Shown piece after piece: positions 39,627 to 51,200 of a stretch of DNA of 57,516 nt (positions are counted from its first letter, which is position 1; every line of letters begins with the position of its first letter). A model generated the notes under the pieces. That model had not been told where the DNA came from. It ran no database searches and saw only the letters and a program-made list of their open reading frames with translations. A program made the translations under genes and the position numbers. The DNA lies in NCBI GenBank assembly GCA_003427395.1, contig BFEA01000310.1, positions 970,309 through 1,027,824 on the forward strand. The letters are read 5' to 3'. This DNA comes from Chara braunii. Its lineage: Eukaryota > Streptophyta > Charophyceae > Charales > Characeae.

Positions 39627-41180
39627 AGCAGAAATCCTAAGAGCAGTCAGGGCTATGGCAAAAGGGAAATGTCCGGGATTGGATGGGCTCCCTATTGAAC
39701 TATTTTTATCTGCTTGGGGGGCCTTTGCTCCTTTCCTTGGTGACGTTTACAACCAATTTTCTTACTTCAGGACGCCTCCCTAAGGGGTTTACCCAAGGTA
39801 TGATCTCCCTCTTATACAAAAAGGGGGAAAAGAGAGAGGTACGTAACTGGAGACCAATTTCGGTCCTTAATGTCACATACAAGTTATTTGCCAAAACACT
39901 TGCTTTGCGTTTGGCTAGGCTCCTCCCGTCGTTAATTGGGTGGGAACAAGGAGCTTTTGTAAAAGGGAGATCTATATTTGATAATATAGCCGCTACCATC
40001 CAGGCTTTGGAAATCATTGGAAAAGAGAAAAGAGATGTTGTCATCCTTCTCCTGGATATGGAGAAGGTTTATGAAAAAGTAAAATGGAGCTTTGTCCACA
40101 CTTCTCTCAAGAAGATGGGCTTCGGCCCGGGCTTTAGAACCTGGGTTAGAGCTAGTTATGAACATGCTTCCTCAGTAGTAATTGTGAATGGTAGACTTTC
40201 TGATGAATTTACTTTAACACATTCTCTCAGGCAAGGCTGCCCCTTTGCCCCTCTGTTATTTGTCCTTCAATTGGAAATTCTGATAGATAATATCATAAAT
40301 AATACTAATATTCGGGGTCTGAAGCTGGCCCCGGGTCTGGAATGGAAGGGGGGCGCGATTGCCGATGACCTTACGATAGCAGTAGACAATAATCCCGCCG
40401 CTCTCCATGAACGTAGGAAAGTAGTAGATACTTACTGTGAACTGTCGGAAGCTTCCATTAACTGGGATAAATCAGTTTACTTCCTTCCTTATTCCCAAGA
40501 ATTGAGTGTGGACTGGGGACTCAATCGAATTCCTGCTAATTCATCTGATCGCTTTCTGGGGGTCCAACTTTTATTGTCGGACTGTTCTAAGGCACAAGAT
40601 GCATTACTAGCGGATAAAGTTGCTGCTAGAATCACCTGTTGGGCGCGAAATTTCAAACTTTCATTGTTTGGTCGTGCTCTGGTTTTGTCATCGGCGGCCT
40701 TTTCACTTTTGTGGTTCCCATTATCTGTCCATCTACTGGGGGAAGGGGCATATGCAAGGATTAAGAAAGATCCAGCACGTTACTTGTGAAAACCTGTAGC
40801 GGAGATTCAACAAGGTTTCATATAGAAGGTGGCGTGGGAAACGGTGACAACAGCAAGGACACAGGGTGGTTTGAGTCTTCTGGACCCGCTGCAGCAGAAC
40901 CTTGCCCTCCTTTGTAAATAGGTCCCGTTGGCAGCCTTCGGCACCAGGTCCAAACTCTGGACTCAATTGGCTGAATACATCCTCACTAAAGAGTGAGGTC
41001 TTTCAAGACCTTCAGATGTCTGGCTCTGTTTCTTCATTCCCTCATTTGCAGCAAGAAGACCTAAGTCGAAACTGTGCCGAAATATATTGTATGCATGGCA
41101 CAGACTATTTCCACAAATTATACGTCCACCCGAAACTCGCCTAGAAGTGGTTAATCAGATTTTATTTGAAAATCCTCTAA
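39627..41180 (+). pseudogene. LINE reverse transcriptase
   Basis: RT of a plant-type L1 LINE. Motifs in order: CPGLDGLPIELF (near 39675), VRNWRPISVLNVTYKLFAKT (near 39840-39900), EQGAFVKGRSIFDNI (near 39945), LLDMEKVYEKVKW (motif A, near 40055), SLRQGCPFAPLLFVLQLEIL (motif B, near 40225-40285), IADDLTIAVD (motif C, 40358-40387), then SINWDKSVYF and FLGVQL. A frameshift near 39755 joins the first part to the frame at 39683-40789. Another near 40789 leads to the tail (RTQGGLSLLDPLQQNLALLCK). The RT is otherwise long and well preserved. The coding sequence breaks off at the AT-rich insertion. Confidence 0.85.
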
Positions 41181-41186
41181 AACCGG

Positions 41187-42134
41187 GGATTCGTAAAAAC
41201 CTCACAATCGGAGAAAACCTAACATTTCTTATAGAATGAAAAAGTAAAAGTCAAACTGTTATTTTTTACCCAAAAAGATAGCGTTTTTAAACGTTTTGCA
41301 ATAAAGGAGGCTAAAAATCAGGTGAAAAGTCTAGCGTTCCTCAAAATGTGCAAGAAAACCCTTCCTTGCAAAATGCTTTTATATGACTATAAGTCATTCT
41401 GAGTAGATTGGCGAAAAAAACTGAGTTCAAACAGGGTATTTTTAAAGAATGACAAAGCAAACTTAAAAGATGTATGAAAAAACGTGTTTTGGTGAATACT
41501 TATTTATAGGACTATAAGTCAGTTTCCGCACTTAGGTAAAAGCAAAGCTCGGCACAAAATAATTTATAGAACTATAAATCACTTTTGAACTTAACAATAA
41601 AACCCTTATCAAAAAATATATGTCATTTAAAATAAGAATACAAACAACTTTTGCGCCGGAGACACCTTGAAATTCTTAGCCAAACACGAGTTCAAAATAA
41701 AAATATAGGAAAAAAAATTAAAACAAACAATAAAAATAATATATTTGCCCATGTTTGGGAAACCATGTTCAAGCGAACGTATTCACAAACAGGAGAATAT
41801 GTTTGCGCGTTCGGAAAACCCCCGAATAAATTCATCGTGCTACACATCTTATAGGACCATAAACACAATTTTTTAGGATAACAAAAAATCAGGATATTTT
41901 AGTTCTTGAACCTACGGTGCTTAACCAGGCCGTGATTTTCTATGAAAAAAACCGTTTTTTTTTCCTCGCCTCCTCCAATAGTCCTGAAAAATTAAATTTT
42001 TGTTCTTTTTTTTGCAGATGTTTCACTTCACGTAGAATTTTGTTCCTGGAGGAGACCTGAAAAATGTACTATCATAATCTTGAAAAAAATTCGTGCAAAC
42101 CTAACAATTTATTTTGTTAGGTTTTCACGAATCC
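41187..42134. mobile_element. AT-rich 948-bp insertion with terminal inverted repeats
   Basis: The left end GGATTCGTAAAAACCTCACA is the inverse, with few mismatches, of the right end TTGTTAGGTTTTCACGAATC. The interior is strongly AT-rich and non-coding. It carries at least four spaced copies of TATAGGACTATAAGTCA-like sequence (near 41380, 41505, 41563 and 41850) and a hairpin AAACCTAACA/TGTTAGGTTT at the right end (42098-42123). It interrupts the LINE between its RT and its C-terminal domain. The LINE frame resumes at about 42140. This is consistent with a non-autonomous DNA transposon; the superfamily is not assignable. Confidence 0.7.
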
Positions 42135-42139
42135 TATGT

Positions 42140-43500
42140 TCTAATCAAGATAGATAACTCCCCTCTGAAGGCAAGTGGCAGCACAGGTTCCTTTGGTAAG
42201 GCATGGGTAGAGAGAGGGGTGGTGCAGATTAAAGACCAGTGGGATGATGAGCTCGATTCCTGGATTCCACTTGACCGCCTTAAAAGAAAACTTAATAGGC
42301 TATGGAACATTGAAATCAATTACAGTTTGGTTCAAAAGGTTATCCCTGCCTACAGGGCGGCGCTTTTACCAAAGTCAGTGGAACATGGACCGGGAACGTG
42401 GTTACTCGACCCTTCGGACAGCCAACTGGCCTGCAGGTACTGGGCCCGGATCTGCCGGGAGGAATAAAAGTTCAAACTTGGAGAAAGAAAGTGGGTGACT
42501 CTTCAGGGTCGCTGCTCAAAGGGGTTGAGAAGACGATGCCTTCCACGTTGGATTTAGTGGAACGTAGGTTACTTCTGAACGCCTCTGATAAGCATGATTC
42601 GGCCCGCCTTATTATAGATGATGCTGCTTCTGTACGAATAGAACCACTTTTGTATGGCTGGCAAGCCGGTTCGCAGCAGACACCGGTAGTAATGTATAAA
42701 CCAAAAACGGGTGTTCAGATATTAAGGGCTAAGGTCAAGAAACAGCCTGTAATTACGCCAACAGAGAGACTCTTGGAGGAACCAGGTTTTTCTTTAGAGG
42801 ACATGAACCTCTTTGGTTTTTGGAAGACCCAGGGTTAGCTCTCCTCGCAAAAACAGGCTAGTCTGATGTGGCTCCAACTCCTATTGGTAACCCCCTCAGC
42901 AACTTGGCTGGCCTCGAGAGGTATGGAAATCACCAAGCAGTGCGCACGGTGTAAGTGGGGATGGGAAACGACTTCTCATATCTGGCTATACTGTCCCTAC
43001 TCTTTCCAAGTTTGGGAATGGTGGAGGGAACGGTGGAAAGTTGTTTCGGATGGTAGCATTCCATAGACTCAAGAGTGACACTTGTACGGAAAAACCAAAG
43101 CTGGAGTAGACTTTCAAAGGGGTTGGGCCTATGTGGCCTTATCCTGCAGAGGAGCAATTATGGAAGCTATTTGGAATTCTCGTAATCAAGCTACTTTCAA
43201 ACAGGAACCGTCCTCCTTTCATAGTCCGATAGCGATGATTAAAATGTTGATAAGACAGACTATCTGTGCAGATTGACTGACTTCCGGGAGACAGGCCACA
43301 CAGAATCGACATTGGTATTCCCAGACGTGGGCGAGAGGTACCGACTGGTCCTCAATTGCAGCGGACGGGAAGATGAAGATAGCAGAATGGTTACATTCGT
43401 AGGGCTGTCTTTTAGGCCCGATTCACGAAGTAGGAACCCGTTTCTTAATATAGGCAGTCGGCATATTGCGGTGTGGTTAGCACATTTTAGTCTCTAGTGC
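42140..43500 (+). pseudogene. LINE C-terminal region with zinc-binding motif
   Basis: After the insertion the LINE protein resumes (KAWVERGVVQIKDQWDDELD). It shifts frame several times and carries the C-terminal zf-RVT motif CARCKWGWETTSHIWLYC, i.e. Cx2C-x8-Hx4C, near 42935-42990. It continues to SRNQATFKQ near 43180. Stops and shifts are frequent. Same element as 38646-41180. Confidence 0.7.
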
Positions 43501-43795
43501 ATTAGCTAGGTCTTGTGGCAAAGAGTGGTTGTGGTTTTAAACTGGTAATTTTGTCCTCTCTCGGACGGTGAGTAGGCATTAGTATTGTTTCTCTTATCAG
43601 TTTTCACTTTATCCTTTGAAAGACTCGTTGTTGTTCTTGGTTCTGGAGCTGGGTTCCCTGGATGGGTCTCGTAAAAAGCGAAACTGGTTGAGGCTGCCCG
43701 GATAACTCCGGGTAGAATTGTGAGGTCCCTGGCCTCGTTCCAATGTTATTTTGGCAATATAAAAAGGGAGAGAATTAAAAAAAAATAAAATAAAA
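43501..43795 (+). other. LINE 3' untranslated region and A-rich tail
   Basis: Non-coding end of the LINE, finishing in AATTAAAAAAAAATAAAATA-type sequence (43774-43800), an A-rich tail that merges without a gap into U6 sequence. Confidence 0.6.
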
Positions 43796-43835
43796 ATAAA
43801 ATGGAACGATACAGAGAAGATTAGCATGGTTCCTG
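43796..43835 (+). ncRNA. U6 snRNA 5'/central fragment (pseudogene)
   Basis: The 27 bases 43803-43829 (GGAACGATACAGAGAAGATT then AGCATGG) are identical to the ISL-proximal/ACAGAGA region of plant U6 snRNA, and the preceding ATAAAAT also matches apart from one missing T. The U6 5' stem-loop is absent; instead there is the LINE A-rich tail. After CCTG the match ends. It is not a functional U6. Confidence 0.9.
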
Positions 43836-44715
43836 GGGCTGTGCGGCCGTCCTTGACAAACGTCAATCGTTGATCGTGTTGATTGTCTTTGTGGAGGTAG
43901 CTGCCCATCGGCCAGCAGAAAACTTTTAACTTCATTTGTTGGCCGTTTAGTTGGCCATTTTGCGCTGGAGGGAAGCTTCAATTCTAGGGTTTTTTTAGGG
44001 GGGGGCGGCTGTATGTTTTTTTTTTTTTTTTTTAAGGGCGATGGCCTTGAGATACTATCATAGGACTAACCAGCCCAGGTAAATTCAATCTTGTGTCTAA
44101 TCCGACATCGGGTGACCTTTTCAGCCCAGGGTGGCCTTGTTGCCATCAGGGAGCCCCACCGGCCACGGGACAGCCGGTAGCAGGGGACCGAGCGTCATCT
44201 GAGTGGCCAGTCGCTCGGCCTAGCTCAGTTGATAAGGCATGCAAGTGACATTCAGGAGGTCTTGGGTTCAATCCCCATTGGCCTCATGTACCGTCTGGGC
44301 ATGCTTGGCGCCTGCCACCTCGAGATAGCCCATTGGTCCCCCCAATTGGCATTGAAAAGCAGTCTCTGCTGATGTTCATAGTGGGGGGCGGGGGGTTTGA
44401 AGCTTCATGCCATGATTTTTTTTATGTGCAGAAATAGAGAATATTGAGATTTCCGTGGAAGACTTACAGTTCAACGCGTCGTGGCAGACGGCATCATTGT
44501 AGGCCAGTTGGTTTCCTTGCCTTTTCCCCGCCGCTAAGGCTTGAGAACGAGGGATGCACAGGCTGTACTGTCATGATGTCGATGTCAGACTGATTTTTTT
44601 ATTTGTTTGGATTCTTTTCTTTGCATTCGTGTAACAGAAAAAATAGCATTGTTTGTCTTTTAAAATAAGAAAAGACCGCCACGCACCGTTTTACAAATGC
44701 TAGTCGGTCCGAGCC
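43836..44715. other. ~880-bp segment separating the two U6 pieces
   Basis: It contains a T-run (44017-44033), a tRNA-like SINE head (44214-44285) and unremarkable sequence. The tRNA-derived part and flanking AT-rich stretch ending near 44640 suggest at least one retroposed insertion within the U6 copy. Confidence 0.5.
44214..44400 (+). mobile_element. tRNA-derived SINE-like sequence
   Basis: TAGCTCAGTTGATAAGGC (44221-44238) matches an A box and GGGTTCAATCCCC (44264-44276) a B box, with normal tRNA spacing. The first 7 bases (CTCGGCC) and the 3' TGGCCTC pair poorly, and the D and anticodon stems cannot be formed. I therefore call a SINE head, not a tRNA gene. The body continues downstream to a G-rich run near 44385-44397. 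Confidence 0.5.
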
Positions 44716-44745
44716 CACGCATAAATCGAGAAATGGTGCAAAAAA
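44716..44745 (+). ncRNA. U6 snRNA 3'-end fragment with A tail (pseudogene)
   Basis: The 21 bases 44716-44736 are identical to the 3' part of plant U6 (CACGCATAAATCGAG followed by AAATGG). After this come GTGCAAA instead of GTCCAAA and an A-rich run (44740-44758). A genuine U6 gene would end in T residues; the A-run suggests a retroposed copy. Confidence 0.85.
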
Positions 44746-44766
44746 AAAAAAGAAAAAAGGAGGCGC

Positions 44767-46077
44767 TGTGACGCCCAACCTCACGTCCAGCGCGACTTCC
44801 TGATCGGAGTGGGATGGGGGCCCGAAAGTGCGAAAAGGGGGTGTGCCAAGGATTTTAGGAAAGTGGAATGGAATCCCAAGGCAGAACTGAGATCGCATGT
44901 GGCAAGTTCGGGGATAAAAGTGCCAGAGGGCAGGTGCAGGCCGAGCGAGGCGTTTCAAGTTTTTATCAACCGCCTCTCAGACTTAGCGCAGAGAGATGAA
45001 AGTTGCAGATGTTGTGCAGCATAAGGCAAATGTCATGCGCAACATATCCCAAGGATAAGGGTCCCGACGTAGTCGCGTCATTAACAGATCTAAACACTTT
45101 TGCATTCTCGAGCGAAGTCCTCTCGCCGCTGCCCCTGTCAACGAACTCTAGCTCATTTCATATGCTTTAGGCTTGAGAGGTAGGAATCACCATCTCCCTT
45201 GTTTTCGCCTTTGCGGCCAGTCGCGGACCTGATGGACAAGGTGCACGGTATGGGTATCGCGTTGTCTGATCAATCGCGGTCGTCAGTCACTGCAAACTTC
45301 GGATCCGGACGACAAGGGTCTCAGCCGAAGGTTGTGTGCCTGTCGTTCGGCCTCCGTTTTGGTTCGGCGGACAAATCTCGAGGCTCGGTACTGGCTGTCT
45401 CGTTGGCACTCAGAGCAAGGGGTTCGAGGCCAGTAGGGAGCGATAGCGTGGCACGGGATAACGGTGAGGTAGTGAAATGGCAGCACCACTCGGTACGGTG
45501 GGCAGTGAGTTATTAGGACAGCAACCCCAGGTTCGGAGAAGAGGTGGCTCGTGTGGGACTGAGGGAATTGGGCGGCGTAAGGAGCGACGTCCAATGCCCT
45601 TCCTATATCCCAATCGAATACACGTTCGTCTCCCTGCTCGTAAGGGAATCTCGGAGGATCGGGGCGGGGCTGAGCAAGGAAGTACGCGTTCTTCCGCTCC
45701 CAATACTTCAGATATTCAGAATCCCGCAAACTTTCCCGATCCGTGATGCGAAACATCCTGTTAATCCGGCGGAAGCGTCGTTATGGCCTGTACGCAGATC
45801 TTGCAGATACGCATTTAGGCGCCGTTCCTTTCAGTCGGGCTTACACGTGTGTATGCAGGGTTTGCCTACGACTGCGTGGGATTAGCAGGAGTGGCGTGAG
45901 CGAGAGTCGATAAGATGGATACCGCCTGTGTTAGCTTAACTTAAATTTTGTCACTTTCTAGTATCTATCACCGTCGCCCCTCCCCATTTTCCTGCGGCGT
46001 GAGTCTCATTTGCATGCAGATCTTCAGTCCCTTTCGACCAATCAATCACAAACAACCAATCGCGCATCCGTACAACA
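44767..46077 (-). repeat. 3' LTR of the Ty3/gypsy element
   Basis: About 1,311 bp, repeated at 55939-57255 in the same orientation. It runs from TGTGACGCCC at the plus-left end to TACAACA at the right (minus strand: TGTTGTA... to ...CA). Long shared blocks include GTGTGCCAAGGATTTTAGGA, GTGGCAAGTTCGGGGATAAA and TTACACGTGTGTATGCAGG. Copies differ by scattered substitutions and small indels, so the insertion is old. No matching 5-bp target duplication is visible outside the LTRs. Confidence 0.9.
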
Positions 46078-48140
46078 AGGATTTCTACATGCGTGACATG
46101 TCAGTTCCAACTTTACCGCGAAAACGATCTGTAGAATCGACTTGCAATCCCAGGTTTTGATTTACGCATGCATAAAGACACAACATTCCCATGAAACTCC
46201 TTCATGCTTATCGAGGATGAGAAATCGACAAACGTGCGCATTCTAAATCCAAGGAAAGGGCAACATGCATTTCAACAACAAAAACGACCCATTTGATAAG
46301 AACTTGGAAGATGGAGATCACACCACCAGAACGAGAAAATACAAAACATTCATCGAATCCTGCAAAAGGGTAGAGCCGAAAAACAGGTGATGGCGCACAC
46401 CAAAGTTCGAGGCGATTCACAAGAAAAATTTGAAATCGTCGCAACAAAAATTGGCCATGGCGCCTATGGCGGAAATCCAAAATATACACAAGAGGATTGG
46501 AAGAAGAAAAAACAAAAGGAAAAGACACTATCCCAATCCGTTTCCTCTCTCTCTCTCTCTTTCCTCGTCACCTCCGATGCGGGCAGTCCGTCGCCACGCA
46601 TCAACACCGAGTCGTCACCCTGCTTAGCCCAAGTGTGTTCGTCAGGTTCGCTTGTGCCCACAGTTCGTCCTGGCCCATACGTAAACCCCACTTACTCGGT
46701 GCCAGCCCGTCACATCTCCTGACCCAATCTACTCACCTGCCTACTTACTCGTTAGCCGATCCTCACTGACCGCGCTAACCTTCCAAGTTCAGAGAGAGAG
46801 CAACTAATCGCGCTTGTGGAATTTATAGCATGCATGCGTGCGCGATGAATTCGTAATTATGTCTAAGCAAAGGAAGAAAGGAAGTGCCTATGTGTGCATG
46901 TTTAGGCTGCGGCGCAGGGGACGGAGCCACTCTCCCCGCATCGATCCGGGCATGCATACGTAGGAACCAATCAGAGCAAAGGAAGAGAGTGCGCATGCAC
47001 ACACAAGGACGAGGCGGTAGAAGAGAAAACACAAAGACCATCAAGAAAAAGAAGATTACAGTTGCGATTACGCGCGCCAAAAACTACAGTTACACACAAG
47101 ATTAAGGCGCGAATGAAATCAGAGCCCAGATCCTGTCAAGGCACGACGCGTGCGAGCAAGAAGTGTCGTGCAGCCAAATTGTGAGGTGCCTAAATTCCTA
47201 GTCTAAATCCTAATTGCAAAAAAGAAATTCTGAAAGAAAAATAATTCCAAAAGCCTACAGGGGCTCGACATTAGTTCAAAATTCAAAAATGAAAATTCCT
47301 GCGTGCTAATCGCGCCAAAATTTCCTAGTGCCCACAACAGAACAAGAAAGGAGATATGACAACTGTTATTCCTCGCGCTCGCTAAGGAGTCATCACTTAA
47401 TCATCAGCGCAGGATCCTCCCGGCACTGGCCCAACAATTTCCAACAGCAAACGAGAAAAAGAAACGAGGGCATCCATGCAACTTGCCCAACCAACCCCCT
47501 CTTACGCCCATCACCCATCAAGGCCCACTCATCCCGCCACTGCAGCCTCGCGAAGGAAGTCGCGCGGTTACAGAGGATAGTTGGTCACATAAGTGACGCC
47601 CAGGGAGTTCCAATCTTGAGCAAGCTCCCGCTTGCTCTCTCTCTCATCAGGCGTCGATCCGTGATTGAATGATCGGCGTGGAGCTGACATGTGCCAAACC
47701 GTAAGATCTGAGTGTGGAAGTAATGCAATGTGGCAAACGTGTTCTCAGTCCAGAATGGTACCGGGGAAGGGAAGTCTGATTACCGGCGGGGGAGGGGACA
47801 GATGCACCTTGGGAAGGGGCGGCATGAAGTTATAGATTTCCTGATCATCAGAGGGAAGAGGGGTGCAGTAGATGGAGCGATGGATGCGAGGAAAGCGAGG
47901 GTGTTGTCATTAATGGGGGAGGGAAGCAAGATAGTCGAGGTAGAGGGTAGCGATGGTGCGACGAATGGCGGCGTGGAAGTTGTCATAATCTTTGCACGCA
48001 GGGATCTTACAAGTGATTATGCCGTAAACCTCCATATGATTTAACTCCTGCCTATCGATGCTAAAGAGCAGGATGTGGAGAGGAAAGAAAGTGACGAGCG
48101 AGCGAGTGGTAGCGTGGGGGAAGACGATGATTAGGAATCA
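46078..48140 (-). other. Non-coding region between ORF3 and the 3' LTR
   Basis: About 2 kb inside the gypsy element without a credible frame on the element strand. A short CT tract lies at 46545-46560. No purine tract of clear PPT type is seen directly next to the LTR, so the exact U3 border is uncertain. Confidence 0.45.
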
Positions 48141-49690
48141 GGTGGCGTAGCGATGGTAGAAGAGGGGAAGAGGGAATAGGTGCCACTTAGCAGGGAACGG
48201 GGGTCGGCCTATAAGATGCTGGACGGTTAGGTAGTCAAAGGGGCGACAGGACAATGACTGGGGATGAAACCCGAGCGACCGTATTTTGACATACGCGAAG
48301 GGCGGCACGGGAAGGTGGGGAGGATTGAGAGGGGGACGGCGGTGGCGGCTCGACGAGGGCCCGGCTGCGGCGGCTCCATCTACCTCGTCTTCTTCTCGCG
48401 GGGGCTCCGAATTAAGCGCAGGATCTCCCTGAAGCAGCTACGGCGGCGGTCCCGAATCCACAATTGGATATTGCCTTCCGCCTTCTCCCGCCGTTTCCGG
48501 TCCTCTGCTTCCTGCTCCTCTCTCGTTAGCTCGGCCAATTCGCTTGAATCGGTTGACGCGGCCACTTCTTCGTCAGCCTCCTATTGCGAGTCGTGCTCTT
48601 GTCCGTCGTTGTCCTCTCCCGATCCCGCCTCTTCCAATTCCTCGTCCTCCGATTCTCTCTTATCAGGATCGTTGTTCCGCTCCTCCTCCTCCGCCGACTC
48701 TTCGTTTTCTTCCTCCTCTTCCTCCTGGGCCTCCTCGCTTGTTTGCCCCTCTGGAACGCGTCGAACGAGCAGGTCCCACGGGGCCAGATCAGTGACGTCA
48801 ATCGTCTGGTACAGGCCCCTCGACGGCAGATAGTAACTCCCCTCGTCCAGCTCCGTACACGTGGACCACAGGAGGTGCGGTTCCAACGAGCGAGTAAGAG
48901 TGGCCGTCTCCGGTTTCTCGTCGCAGCGCAATTAAATATCCAATAGCAGATCGTCCAATACCTGGACCATGAACACCAGCGATTAGGTCGTGATGGAGTC
49001 TAAGTTGCCGTCACAAACTTCTCCAAGGATGATCCCCAAGAAATCCCCCTTCGTTCCTGTTCTCCACGCTTGAACGAGCAGCAACTCTACCTCATCGTTC
49101 GAGACCACGCTTTCCACGGTCCTATCTGCAGGCTCTGCCCAATGGAACGCGATCTCCAGAAATCGGAAACTGAGCGCCACGTAGGCTTGCTGCTGCCACC
49201 ACCGTCCCCATGGTCGCACACTCAGGATGGACACGTCCAAGTGTCTGATCGTGAAAGACAGGGAGGCGTCCACGGCCGACTGCCAGAACACGGGGACATC
49301 CGTCAGGAGAGTGAAGGCGGAAAGACGATCGTGGTTCATCGAAACATGGTGAAGGGAAGAAGCTCTAGCGGATGGACCTCCGGCTCGATGAGAGACACTC
49401 GAAGCTGCAGGTCGATGTCGTTCGACATCACGATCCGATCGTGCGGCCGCGCCAACGCCTGCACCCATGCCCTCTTGATACCTGCCGCCCAGAATCTCAA
49501 CTGTTGGTAGATCTCGGTATGGCGAGTTGGATGGAGAGAAGTAAGATCTCATGTGAAGACGACGACGACCGACACATGGCTTTTCCCCGGGGGAGACAGT
49601 CGCAGAAAGGCTGACATCTCGGCCAACACACGTGTCTTCTCAGCTGACGTGAACCGGAATTCGGCCGCCACTTGATAGGCCGCTGTGATG
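48141..49690 (-). pseudogene. Gypsy ORF3, downstream of integrase, unrecognised
   Basis: On the element strand, protein-like sequence continues well past the integrase end. In order: FRFTSAEKTRVLAEMSAFLR; EIYQQLRFWAAGIKRAWVQA; SNDIDLQLRVSLIEPEVHPL; PVFWQSAVDASLSFTIRHLD; WWQQQAYVALSFRFLEIAFH; then SNDEVELLLVQAWRTGTKGD. Next is LPSRGLYQTIDVTDLAPWDL, a Glu-rich tract (48640-48740), a basic helical piece (RKRREKAEGNIQLWIRDRRR) and a Pro/Ser-rich end with a stop near 48142. Stops and shifts (around 49565, 49340, 48970, 48570 and 48400) break it. No membrane segment or signal peptide is seen, so it is not an envelope-type gene. I recognise no family. It has coding character in one strand only and belongs to the element by position. 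Confidence 0.5.
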
Positions 49691-49811
49691 AAGAAGGCGG
49701 CAAATCAGAGCGGATCCGGACTCGATCAAGGTCGCTGCACCCGCTGGATCGACGATATGCAACGGCTAGGTCGCATCAGACACTCACTGATGACAGGCTC
49801 GTTCAAAAAAC

Positions 49812-51200
49812 TCATGGCGATGACGAGGGGGAAGAAGGCTGAGAAGTGGAAGAGTCAAGATAGTTGAGATGGCCGTCTTCCTCCTCGAGATCGAGGGATG
49901 ACGTAGATGATGGAGAAGAAGGGGAAGAAGGAAGGGGATGAAGGTAGGACACGTGGCGAATCATCGGTCGAGCCGATTGAGTTTCCGACACCTCCGGCGT
50001 GAGTCGCATGGTGTTCGTTCCGCTCGGACCAAGCTCGACTACTCGAAATCGCCTGATAAATCGTGGCGCTAGCTTGCCTTGACGAGCACATTTCCTTGCC
50101 TGCACCAGGTCCCCTAATTTATACTGGGGCCGGGGACCAGCGTTCCCGTTCCGGGCCTTATAGCTTCAAACCTGTCGGCCATGGGCCATTTTTGTCATTC
50201 GTTGTCTTTTCCGGGCCAACCGGGGGAGGGCCCTCTCCATCAAATCCGAATGTCGTTGGGCCTTGTCCTTAAGCGTCGCTCTGGGGGCCCTTCGAGGAAG
50301 CGTCGTCTCGTCATTTAGGCTTGGTAGGATTACACATGGTAGGCTATTGGTCCGTAACTGGAACAGGGTCAAGCCCGTAGATTCGTGGGGTGTCCCCCGA
50401 TGGATCGCAAGGATTGATCCACGATATCTGGCCAAGGCCTCGTATCTCTTGCCGCGATATTGCGTCGCAATGCAGTCTTAAGTACTCGGTTCACGTTTTC
50501 TACAAGTTCGTTCGATTGCGACATATGGGGAGCAGTATTGCAAATAGAGACACCGTGTAGGACCAGGTTCCTTAAGACATCCCCTCTTAATTCGGCCCCA
50601 TTGTCCGTTAAGATTTCCTCCGTATCCTGGTGCATGCCGAGGAATTGGTTGACATACCACCCGATTTCCGCCGCCTGTCTCGTCTTGCAGGGATACGCCT
50701 CGATCCACTTCGAAAAGTGGTCGACAAAAACTAAAAGGATTGATTACTCACAACTATTCGGTCCAGGGGCACAACAATATCGGTGGTATCCATGCTGACT
50801 CTCTGAAATGGTCGTTCAACCATGGTAGGGACTATCGACCTAGGTGGTTGAATCGGCGCCTTGTCAGCAGCGCAGACAGAGCAATTTCGGACGATGAATT
50901 TAACATCATCGTGAATGTTCGACCAATACTACTATTTTTTATCGATTGCGGCTTCCGTGATCCTGACGGCAAAATGGGCGGCGGTTTCCTCGTGAGCGGA
51001 CTTAACCCAGTCATACCTCATGAACGGATGCGGGACAGACATCCAAATCCCGCTACCATCCGTTTTCCGTTTTTGTAACCGTCCTTCGTTCCATCGATAA
51101 TCCCGAACCCTCTTATTGACCCCTTTCCTGATCCTCCTTTGTGAAGTCTCGGAGGGGATTTCCAACTACCGTAGCTATTAGGACGACACCTGTCCAGACC
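49812..51200 (-). pseudogene. Gypsy integrase
   Basis: Integrase of a Ty3/gypsy element; it joins cDNA to host DNA. Zinc-binding HHCC: AHEETAAH (near 51000) and CSVCAADK (near 50880). Catalytic core: VSMDTTDIVVPLD (first Asp, near 50785), VDHFSKWIEAYP (near 50715), ILTDNGAELRGD (second Asp, near 50610), and HMSQSNELVENVNRVLKT (Glu, near 50505), with 34 residues between the last two. C-terminal: KLAPRFIRRFRVVELGPSGTN then IRHVSYLHP (near 50080-49945). Several frameshifts separate these parts. No chromodomain is seen. Confidence 0.85.

Noticed and set aside
44214-44285. Functional tRNA gene
   Set aside because: A and B boxes are good, but the acceptor, D and anticodon stems do not pair, so I call a SINE-like head.
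48264-48946. Plus-strand ORFs opposite gypsy ORF3
   Set aside because: They are Ser/Pro/Leu shadows of the Glu/Arg-rich minus-strand frame.
48141-49690. Envelope-like gene (retrovirus-type) downstream of integrase
   Set aside because: No signal peptide, membrane segment or cleavage-type region is visible; it is described as ORF3 of unknown role.
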